This document shows positions 1-4,837 of a stretch of 5,494 nt of DNA, piece after piece. The notes below the pieces were generated by a model that was not told the DNA's origin, did not search any database, and saw nothing but the letters and a program-made list of their open reading frames with translations. Both the position numbers and the translations under genes were made by a program. The DNA is taken from positions 1 through 5,494 of the forward strand of contig JALREG010000406.1 in assembly GCA_023253905.1 (NCBI GenBank). Direction: 5' to 3'. Source of the DNA: Burkholderiaceae bacterium (GTDB taxonomy: Bacteria; Pseudomonadota; Gammaproteobacteria; Burkholderiales; Burkholderiaceae). Position 1 is the stretch's first letter. Every line of letters starts with the position of its first letter.

Positions 1-266
1 TCAACATGGTCGTGATAGTTGAGACCCACGCAAAGAATCTTTCCGGGGTTGGGAACGACCGGCAGCAGATCGAGCGCGTTGTAATCGAAATCGCCCGGTT
101 CGGTGGCGACCACCTGACGGGCGATTGCCTGCCCATCTCCCGCGATGAACGAAACAATGTCGGGGTACTGAGCGCCCAGGCGCGTGCCGAGGTCAACGAC
201 CTTGCCGTTGTCTTTGACCGCGCCGTAGTGGGTGGCGCCGCCGTGTCGGTAGCAGACGAGTTTCAT
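1..266 (-). CDS. FAH-family hydrolase/isomerase, N-terminal 88 codons (cut by left window edge)
   Basis: The reading frame starts at the ATG at 266-264 and is open to the window edge, giving 88 full codons. It begins MKLVCYRHGG. Residues about 1-70 look like the small N-terminal cap of fumarylacetoacetate-hydrolase family proteins, with the usual 'YGAV...G.VVDLG' pattern. Residues 73-88 carry the family entry motif PNPGKILCVGLNYHDH, in which His87 lies at the active-site His of FAH enzymes. Members cleave or hydrate 2-oxo acid products of aromatic ring cleavage, for example in catechol and homoprotocatechuate breakdown, using Mg or Mn in the cytoplasm. The metal-binding Glu/Asp residues and most of the catalytic domain lie outside the window, so hydrolase, isomerase and hydratase cannot be separated. 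It follows the VOC gene by 37 bases on the same strand. A GGAG (11-base spacing) precedes the start. The family call is firm; the substrate is unknown. Confidence 0.9.
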   Translation of the reverse strand, partial: MKLVCYRHGGATHYGAVKDNGKVVDLGTRLGAQYPDIVSFIAGDGQAIARQVVATEPGDFDYNALDLLPVVPNPGKILCVGLNYHDHV

Positions 267-303
267 GAGAGGAAGGGCTCCGTGGGGTGAGGGAAGGGAA
301 AGG

Positions 304-840
304 TCAAGCGTTCAGCAACTGCGCCTGTTCGCGCATCCATTCGTCGCGGTGGCGAAATCCGGGCGTCGCCTTCACATGCTCGAGGGTCTGCGCCATGATG
401 GTCTCATCACTCTGCGACAGATCGAAAGGCACGCCATGGGGCTGCGGCACATGCCAGGGGGTGTCGAGATAGGCTTCGAGGCCATTGCCTTCTGGGTCTT
501 GTGCATAGACCGACCAGGCGTTGCCGTGGCAGATCGCTTTGATGTCGGTAGCGCCCTCGGCCTGTAACCGGTCACGAATGGCGCGCAGCTCGGACAGCGT
601 TTCCAGGTAAAACGAAAACTGAAACACCACGCTGGGCCCGCTTGCCGGGTCTTTACCCGCCAGCAGCACCATCTGGTGGTGGGCGTCGACCGCGCCGCTC
701 ATGAAAACGATTTGACGGTTGTCCAGCCGGGGAACGCGTCCGCGATCGGTCACCTTCAGATCAAAAACCCGGGTGTAAAACTGCTCCATCCGGTCAATGT
801 CATTGACATAGATGCCGACATGCTTGAGTTGCGGTTTCAT
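304..840 (-). CDS. VOC-family (glyoxalase/extradiol dioxygenase-like) protein, 178 aa
   Basis: This is a complete single-domain VOC protein made of two beta-alpha-beta3 modules (residues about 4-62 and 70-128), with a helical tail after the conserved DTPWHVPQP segment (126-134). Candidate metal ligands are His7 (KHVGIYV), His54/His55 (DAHHQM) and Glu122 (EGNGLEAYLD). The position that holds His in catechol-2,3-dioxygenase-type enzymes (H-I-A-F) is Gln74 (F-Q-F-S-F). An extra His105 occurs in CHGNAWSVY, and the plus-strand homologue has a His at the same place. VOC enzymes bind a divalent metal and act as dioxygenases, isomerases or lyases on vicinal-oxygen substrates; annotations such as glyoxalase or biphenyl-2,3-diol dioxygenase would over-specify this one. 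Its start lies 6 bases beyond the upstream binding-protein stop with no good Shine-Dalgarno, which suggests translational coupling. The FAH-family gene follows it. The family is certain, the reaction unknown. Confidence 0.93.
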   Translation of the reverse strand: MKPQLKHVGIYVNDIDRMEQFYTRVFDLKVTDRGRVPRLDNRQIVFMSGAVDAHHQMVLLAGKDPASGPSVVFQFSFYLETLSELRAIRDRLQAEGATDIKAICHGNAWSVYAQDPEGNGLEAYLDTPWHVPQPHGVPFDLSQSDETIMAQTLEHVKATPGFRHRDEWMREQAQLLNA

Positions 841-846
841 GATGAG

Positions 847-1818
847 TCAGTCCACTTTCATGCCGACAGCGCGCGCGATGCCGGTGTATTTGGCGTGATC
901 GGAGCGAATACGCTTGTCGAAGTCAGCGGCGCTGAGTGGTAGCGGACCGCAGCCGTGGCGGCCGAGTTGTTCCTGTACGGCAGGCTGATTGGCAGCCTGC
1001 TGCGCATAGCGCTGGAGCACGGCGGCAATGTTGGGCGGGGTGGCGGAAGACACCACTACGCCGTACCAGAAGCTCTCATTGAACTCGGTGAAGCCCTGCT
1101 CGGCGAGCGTGCGTACCTCGGGAAGTTGAGGCATCCGCTTCTGCGTGGTGACGGCGAGAAGCTTGAGGCGCCCAGAGTTTTGATGGGCAATGGCGAGCGC
1201 CGGGGTGCCGATATAGATGATGGGGCCATGGTCGCCCATCAGATGCTGTACGGCCGGCGCCTCGCCTTTGAACGGGATGTGCGTGAAGCGGGTGCCGGTT
1301 TTCGCGTTCATCATTTCGATCAGCAGATGCGAGAAAGCGCCGTTACCGCTGGAGGCCGCGTCAATCTTGCCGGGCTGTGACCGATCAAGCTTCACCAGCT
1401 CGGCCGCATCACGGGCGTTGACCGCGTTACTGGCCATCATCACCAGTGGCACCTCGCACATGCCGGCGAGCGGGGTGAAATCCTTGAGCGGATCGTAGGG
1501 CAGCTTCGCATACACCGCCGGGTTGAGCGCCATCAGCGAGGTGAAAACCAGCAGCAGGCTGTAGCCGTCTGCGGGCGCCCGCATGAGCGACTCGACCCCC
1601 ACACCACCGTTGGCGCCTGGCCGGTTTTCGACCACCAGGGGCTGGCCGATCTGGTCTGAAATGCCCTTTGCAATGGCGCGCCCGATGGCGTCGGCCCCGC
1701 CACCAGTGACTTGGGGAACCACGAATCGGATGGGCTTGTTGGCCACCCATTCCTGCGCGTGCGCGCCCGAGAGGCTGATACAGGCTGCCAGGGCGGCCGC
1801 TGCGGCTGTTTTGAACAT
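847..1818 (-). CDS. TctC/Bug-family periplasmic solute-binding protein (copy A, minus-strand operon 1)
   Basis: This encodes a 323-aa extracytoplasmic binding protein of the tripartite tricarboxylate transporter family. A Sec signal peptide occupies residues 1-21 (MFKT, an Ala-rich core, cleavage after A-H-A). Family landmarks follow in order: the first ligand loop with Asp43 (TGGGADAIGR), ENRPGANGG (64-72), DGY near 84-86, KLPYDP (105-110), IPFKGEAPA, and a C-terminal LPEVRTLAEQG and SATPP. Such proteins fold as two lobes and usually hold carboxylated solutes. The stretch after the PFKG loop reads HLMGDHGPIIYIGTP where most members have a D-L-I-A-G-like motif, so the pocket may be atypical. 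The frame stays open back to 2079, but that extension lacks a leader and overlaps the divergent gene. An AAGGAG at 1835-1830 lies 11 bases from this ATG and 8 from the in-frame GTG at 1821-1819, so GTG (324 aa) is possible. No TctA/TctB is nearby. Confidence 0.95.
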   Translation of the reverse strand: MFKTAAAAALAACISLSGAHAQEWVANKPIRFVVPQVTGGGADAIGRAIAKGISDQIGQPLVVENRPGANGGVGVESLMRAPADGYSLLLVFTSLMALNPAVYAKLPYDPLKDFTPLAGMCEVPLVMMASNAVNARDAAELVKLDRSQPGKIDAASSGNGAFSHLLIEMMNAKTGTRFTHIPFKGEAPAVQHLMGDHGPIIYIGTPALAIAHQNSGRLKLLAVTTQKRMPQLPEVRTLAEQGFTEFNESFWYGVVVSSATPPNIAAVLQRYAQQAANQPAVQEQLGRHGCGPLPLSAADFDKRIRSDHAKYTGIARAVGMKVD

Positions 1819-1905
1819 CACGGGTCTGTCTCCTTCCTGGGCGGCTACGACGGGCCGCCAGATCGATTGCCAGGCATTGCGGGCGCATGGAACGCAGGTC
1901 GAGCG

Positions 1906-1911
1906 ATTATG
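1906..1911 (-). promoter_or_regulatory. Possible -10 element (CATAAT) for minus-strand operon 1
   Basis: On the minus strand the hexamer CATAAT matches five of six bases of the sigma-70 -10 consensus and lies about 90 bases before the copy A start. The sequence 17 bases further upstream is GC-rich and has no -35 match, so this would need an activator. It is one of very few AT-rich spots in the gap. Chance occurrence is quite possible. Confidence 0.25.
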
Positions 1912-1949
1912 CAACGACTTCGGGCGGCGGGCGCTATCCGGTCTCGGCC

Positions 1950-1962
1950 ACCCGGTCCGGGT
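1950..1962. promoter_or_regulatory. Perfect 13-base palindrome, candidate operator
   Basis: The sequence ACCCGG-T-CCGGGT is a perfect 6+1+6 inverted repeat near the middle of the divergent gap, its centre about 104 bases from the plus-strand start and 138 from the minus-strand start. A position between two divergent promoters suits an operator serving both. In GC-rich DNA a site of this size can arise by chance, and no known regulator motif was recognised. Confidence 0.4.
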
Positions 1963-2049
1963 TTCGAATGAGGCGGGGCTGCATCGCTCGAAGCTTGCCC
2001 GATTGCCTGGACTTCCACAGAATGCCGCTACAAACCTGAACAACCAGGC

Positions 2050-2055
2050 AGGGGG
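2050..2055 (+). promoter_or_regulatory. Ribosome binding site of tctC copy B
   Basis: AGGGGG ends 5 bases before the ATG at 2061 and 11 bases before a second in-frame ATG at 2067. This supports translation from one of these two starts rather than one further upstream. The choice changes only two residues ahead of the signal peptide. Confidence 0.75.
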
Positions 2056-2060
2056 ATTCA

Positions 2061-3053
2061 ATGTCCATGATCCGTCCAAGCGCGAAATTCACTCTGATGG
2101 CAGCCACCGCGGTGCTCATGCTGGGACTGGCGGGCCACGCGTCTGCGCAGTCAGACTTCCCGTCAAGACCGATTCGCCTGGTGATTCCGACAGCGGCCGG
2201 CGGTGGCTTCGATATTCTGGGCCGGCAGGTCGCGCAGCGGCTCACCGAGGACCAGAAGGTCAATATGGTGGTGGAAAACCGCCCCGGGGCCGGCACCATC
2301 ACTGGCACTGAGCATGTGGCACGCTCAGCGCCCGATGGCTACACCCTCATGCTGGGCGGCGTGAGCAATATCGCGCTCAATCCCGCTCTGTTTCGCAAGC
2401 TTCCCTATGACGCGAGGAAAGATTTCGTGCCGGTGGGGTTCCTCGCCACCTATCCCACGGTGTTTCTGGTGGCGGCTTCGCTACCGGTTAACAACCTGCG
2501 CGAGTTTGTCAGTCTGGTGCGCGACAACCCCGGCAAGTACAACTTTGCCACCGCAGGAGTGGGTACCGCCCAGCACATCTGGGGCGAAATTGTTCTGAAG
2601 CAGCTTGGCCTCAACATGGAGACCGTGCATTACAAAGGTGCGGCACCCGCGCACCAGGACATGATCGCCGGCAGGGTCCACTTCACAATGGAGAATATCT
2701 CAGCCGCCCGAGGCTTCATTCAGGCGGGGCGGCTGAAGGCGCTGGGCGTGAGCAGTACCCAGCGATCGCCGCAACTGCCCGACACGCCCACCCTCATCGA
2801 AACCGGTCTGCTCGACTTCGAAGCGGGTAGCTGGATGGCGGTCTTTGCGCCTTCGGCGACGCCCCCCCAGGTGGTTGAAAGGCTGCGTGAGGCGATCGGC
2901 ACGCTGGTGCGCTCGCCCGAATACATCGCGCGAATTCAGGGCATCGGTGGCATGCCCATGAATATCGCCGCAGCCGAGCAGCAGCCCTTCATGGATCGCG
3001 AATTGGCGCGCTGGGACAAACTCATCCGCTCAACCGGCATTCAACTCGACTGA
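2061..3053 (+). CDS. TctC/Bug-family periplasmic solute-binding protein (copy B, plus-strand operon 2)
   Basis: This is a complete 330-aa binding protein of the tripartite tricarboxylate transporter family and the most typical of the three here. A Sec signal peptide covers residues 1-29 (basic start, hydrophobic core MAATAVLMLGLAG, cleavage after A-S-A). Diagnostic segments are the first ligand loop with Asp51 (AAGGGFDILGR), VENRPGAG (71-78), PDGYTLMLGG (91-100), KLPYDA (113-118), a central NFATAGVGTAQH, HYKGAAPAHQDMIAGRV, and SATPPQVVERLR near the C-terminus. The product should act in the periplasm and deliver a small, probably carboxylated, solute to TctAB-type permeases, none of which is encoded here. 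Some family members instead act as sensors for two-component systems. The gene leads an operon with the VOC gene 12 bases downstream. It differs clearly from copy A across its length, so it is a diverged paralogue rather than a recent duplicate. Confidence 0.97.
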   Translation: MSMIRPSAKFTLMAATAVLMLGLAGHASAQSDFPSRPIRLVIPTAAGGGFDILGRQVAQRLTEDQKVNMVVENRPGAGTITGTEHVARSAPDGYTLMLGGVSNIALNPALFRKLPYDARKDFVPVGFLATYPTVFLVAASLPVNNLREFVSLVRDNPGKYNFATAGVGTAQHIWGEIVLKQLGLNMETVHYKGAAPAHQDMIAGRVHFTMENISAARGFIQAGRLKALGVSSTQRSPQLPDTPTLIETGLLDFEAGSWMAVFAPSATPPQVVERLREAIGTLVRSPEYIARIQGIGGMPMNIAAAEQQPFMDRELARWDKLIRSTGIQLD

Positions 3054-3065
3054 GCCAGGACGCGC

Positions 3066-3647
3066 ATGAACATCCGTTTCAGCCACTGCGGCATATTTGT
3101 GAGCAATGTCGAGCGTGCGGTGCAGTTCTACACCACCTACCTCGGCTTTGTGGTCACCGATCGGGGCCCGATCGCAAACGGCGAGTTTGCGTTTCTCACC
3201 CGTAGTGTTGATGAGCATCATCAACTCGCCATTGGCTCGGGGAGAGCCCCTGGCAGCGCGGGCAACGTGCAGCAGATTTCATTTCGGGTTGATGACCTCG
3301 CCACGCTCAAACGGCTCTACGCGCGCGTGAAGCAGGCCGGCGATCTGGTGACGCTCGAGGGCCCAACGCTTGGGCCGCTCGCTCACGGCGATTCGATCTC
3401 GGTGTATTTCGGCGACCCGGACAATAACCGGCTCGAGCTCTTTATCGACACACCCTGGCATATTCCGCAGCCTATCCGCGTGCCCTGGGATGTCACTGCG
3501 CCCGACGCGCAGATTCTTCTTGATGTGGAGCGGCACGCTCGCGCCCAGCCTGGCTTCCGCCTGAAGCGTGAGTGGACTGCCGAGCTACGTGCCCGGTTGT
3601 CCGAGGCCAATGCACGACTCGAGGCGAGCCTGCCCGCGCTCGGCTGA
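3066..3647 (+). CDS. VOC-family (glyoxalase/extradiol dioxygenase-like) protein, 193 aa
   Basis: This is a paralogue of the minus-strand VOC protein, with the same two-module fold (residues about 3-60 and 67-130) and a longer helical C-terminal tail. An AGGA six bases before the ATG supports the start. Conserved points shared with the other copy are His7 (SHCGIFV), FYT and VTDRG, the double His51/His52 (DEHHQL), His107 in AHGDSISVYF, Glu124 in NRLELFIDTPW, and the WHIPQP turn. As in the other copy, the usual second-module metal His is Gln (Q70 in VQQISFRVDDL). It is probably a cytoplasmic metal-dependent enzyme acting on an oxygen-rich substrate, with the reaction unassigned. It is the last gene of operon 2, 12 bases after the binding protein, and no FAH gene follows it, unlike the copy in operon 1. 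The family is certain, the function open. Confidence 0.94.
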   Translation: MNIRFSHCGIFVSNVERAVQFYTTYLGFVVTDRGPIANGEFAFLTRSVDEHHQLAIGSGRAPGSAGNVQQISFRVDDLATLKRLYARVKQAGDLVTLEGPTLGPLAHGDSISVYFGDPDNNRLELFIDTPWHIPQPIRVPWDVTAPDAQILLDVERHARAQPGFRLKREWTAELRARLSEANARLEASLPALG

Positions 3648-3662
3648 CCCGGCGCTTTCCAA

Positions 3663-3699
3663 AGTTGCGCGCGCGGAACGACCGCGACGGCGCGCTACT
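3663..3699. terminator. GC-rich hairpin at convergent gene ends, possible bidirectional terminator
   Basis: The arms AGTTGCGCGC (3663-3672) and GCGCGCTACT (3690-3699) pair over ten positions with one T-T mismatch, and an inner GCGG/CCGC stem (3673-3676 with 3682-3685) caps them. The structure begins 15 bases after the VOC stop and overlaps the stop codon of the opposing tctC gene (3697-3695). No T-rich tract follows on the plus strand and only a TTT on the minus strand, so it is not a classical intrinsic terminator; it may work with Rho or protect 3' ends. Confidence 0.45.
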
Positions 3700-4738
3700 G
3701 CAGCTCGATGCCGCGCGAGCGGGCAATCTTGCGATACAGATCGATGCTTTCTGCCACCACCGCCCTGAATTCGTCGGGGCTGTTGGCCTGCGGGGTCACA
3801 CCCGCTTTGCGCAGCTGCTCCTGGAGTTCTGGCTGGGCAATGGCGCTTCGCACGGCTGCGTTGATTTTCGTCACGATATCGGGTGGGGTGGCGGGCGGCG
3901 CGACGATGCCCAGCCAGGAAATGATTTCCAGCCCCGGCGCAATTTCCGACAGCGTAGGCACATCAGGCAGCACGTCATAGCGTTTGGGCGAACTGACTGC
4001 GATCGCGCGCAGCTTGCCCGCGCGGATATTGGGCACGATCAGGCCGGGGATGTTGATCATCAATTGAATGCGGCCCGCGATCAGGTCGGTGTAGCCGAAA
4101 CCGCCGCCTGCCGGATAGGGCACGTGGGTGAGCTGTGTCCCGGTGGCTGCGCCCAGCCACTCGCCGATCAGGTGTAGCGCACTCCCGATGCCGGAGGTGG
4201 AATAGCTGATGCTCCCCGGGGACTGACGCGCGCGGCGGATCAGGTCATCGAGATCGCGAATAGGTGAGTCGGCGGCGGTGGCAATGATGAGCGGGTACAC
4301 GCCCACGGTGGATACCCAGCGCAGCCCGTCAATCGGGTCGTAGGGCAGAGATTTGAGCGTGGCGGCCTGGCTCGCGTGCGCGCTGGAAAGCGCAAGCAGC
4401 ATGTAGCCATCGGGCGTGGCCTTGGAGATCACTTCAGTGGCAATCTGCCCGCCCGCGCCCATGCGATTTTCTGTGACGAGCGGTTGGCCGAGGGGCTCAC
4501 CCATCCGGGCGGCGACGGCACGTGCCACCAGGTCGGTGCCTGATCCCGCGGGGCTGCCCACGAGGAGGCGAACCGGGCGATTGGGCCAGGCAGCGCTCTG
4601 GGCCGCCGCGCCCGGCGCGATCGCGGTCAGCGGCAAGGCGAGGGCACCGGGGCCCATCCATCGCGAGACCCGCGTGGCGGCGAGCGGCAGGCCGGCAGTG
4701 GCTGCGATCAGGCGGCGACGGGCGTCGTGAACGGTCAT
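3695..4738 (-). CDS. TctC/Bug-family solute-binding protein with Tat-like leader (copy C, minus-strand operon 3)
   Basis: This 347-aa binding protein of the tripartite tricarboxylate transporter family starts at the ATG at 4738-4736, preceded by GGAG at 10 bases. The leader is long (about 46 residues, cleavage likely after G-A-A-A) and carries RRRLIAATAG at 7-16, which resembles a twin-arginine export motif; a second hydrophobic stretch lies at about 30-45. Mature-part landmarks are Asp69 in GSPAGSGTDLVAR, ENRMGAGGQ (90-98), PDGYMLLALSS, LPYDP (131-135), SYSTSGIGSALH, VLPDVPTLSE and APPATPPDIV. The usual PYKGG loop reads PYPAGGGFGYTDLIAG, with Pro for Lys and one extra residue, so ligand contacts may differ. 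It lies 75 bases after the CoA-transferase on the same strand and is probably cotranscribed with it. Membership is certain, ligand unknown, Tat export plausible. Confidence 0.95.
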   Translation of the reverse strand: MTVHDARRRLIAATAGLPLAATRVSRWMGPGALALPLTAIAPGAAAQSAAWPNRPVRLLVGSPAGSGTDLVARAVAARMGEPLGQPLVTENRMGAGGQIATEVISKATPDGYMLLALSSAHASQAATLKSLPYDPIDGLRWVSTVGVYPLIIATAADSPIRDLDDLIRRARQSPGSISYSTSGIGSALHLIGEWLGAATGTQLTHVPYPAGGGFGYTDLIAGRIQLMINIPGLIVPNIRAGKLRAIAVSSPKRYDVLPDVPTLSEIAPGLEIISWLGIVAPPATPPDIVTKINAAVRSAIAQPELQEQLRKAGVTPQANSPDEFRAVVAESIDLYRKIARSRGIELQ

Positions 4739-4790
4739 GGCAGAGCGCTCCGGGGAGGGTGACGATGACCCATTGCAGCACCGAACGCGA

Positions 4791-4837
4791 CAGGCGTCCA
4801 GTGCCAGGTCCGTTCAGCGGACCGCGCCGGACGCCTG
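4791..4837. other. Nested inverted repeats around the CoA-transferase stop codon
   Basis: A perfect 9-base inverted repeat, CAGGCGTCC (4791-4799) and GGACGCCTG (4829-4837), encloses a perfect 6-base one, GGTCCG (4807-4812) and CGGACC (4818-4823), with a 5-base loop TTCAG that holds the TGA stop of the minus-strand gene. No T-tract follows it. In the transcript this could form an intercistronic stem-loop that limits read-through or shields the upstream message. Part of it overlaps coding sequence, so the 3' codons may be constrained by it. Confidence 0.5.

Larger units (their letters stand above)
1864..2010. repeat. 11-base direct repeat flanking the palindrome (CGATTGCC[A/T]GG)
   Basis: CGATTGCCAGG at 1864-1874 recurs as CGATTGCCTGG at 2000-2010, with one difference, on either side of the 13-base palindrome. 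The first copy contains the short palindrome TGCCAGGCA (1868-1876); the second has only the half TGCCTGG. Each copy lies some 45-60 bases upstream of its nearer start codon, about where a regulator site or promoter could be. The repeat is short, so the functional reading is tentative. Confidence 0.35.
1819..2060. promoter_or_regulatory. Shared divergent control region between two tctC-VOC operons
   Basis: These 242 bases separate two outward-facing operons and contain no gene I can support. They must hold the promoters of both unless transcription enters from further away. Visible elements are a perfect 13-base palindrome (1950-1962), a near-identical 11-base direct repeat (1864-1874 and 2000-2010), a minus-strand CATAAT (1911-1906), an AAGGAG for the minus-strand gene (1835-1830) and an AGGGGG for the plus-strand gene (2050-2055). 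No convincing sigma-70 -35/-10 pair with 16-18 base spacing was found on the plus strand. The regulator is not encoded in the window. That the two operons share a regulator is inferred from arrangement only. Confidence 0.7.

Noticed and set aside
955..1380. Plus-strand open frame of 141 codons antisense to tctC copy A
   Set aside because: No homology pattern or ribosome site; mirrors a well-supported gene on the other strand.
1995..2034. Plus-strand promoter from TTGCCC or TTGCCT with TACAAA
   Set aside because: Spacers are too long (20 bases or more) or the -10 match too poor to call a sigma-70 promoter.
1819..2079. N-terminal extension of tctC copy A to a 410-residue protein starting at 2079
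   Set aside because: The added 87 residues are Arg/Pro/Cys-rich with no homology pattern, would bury the clear signal peptide inside the protein, and overlap the start of the divergent gene. A good ribosome site lies just before 1818-1821.
1583..2311. Plus-strand open frame of 242 codons across the divergent region
   Set aside because: It is antisense to tctC copy A, out of frame with copy B, and shows no recognisable protein pattern; long shadow frames are normal in GC-rich DNA.
3572..4177. Plus-strand open frame of about 200 codons antisense to tctC copy C
   Set aside because: His/Arg/Ala-rich shadow composition, no ribosome site, overlaps the end of the VOC gene in another frame.
4743..4750. 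GAGCGCTC palindrome upstream of tctC copy C
   Set aside because: Only eight bases and overlapping the ribosome site; expected by chance in such GC-rich DNA.
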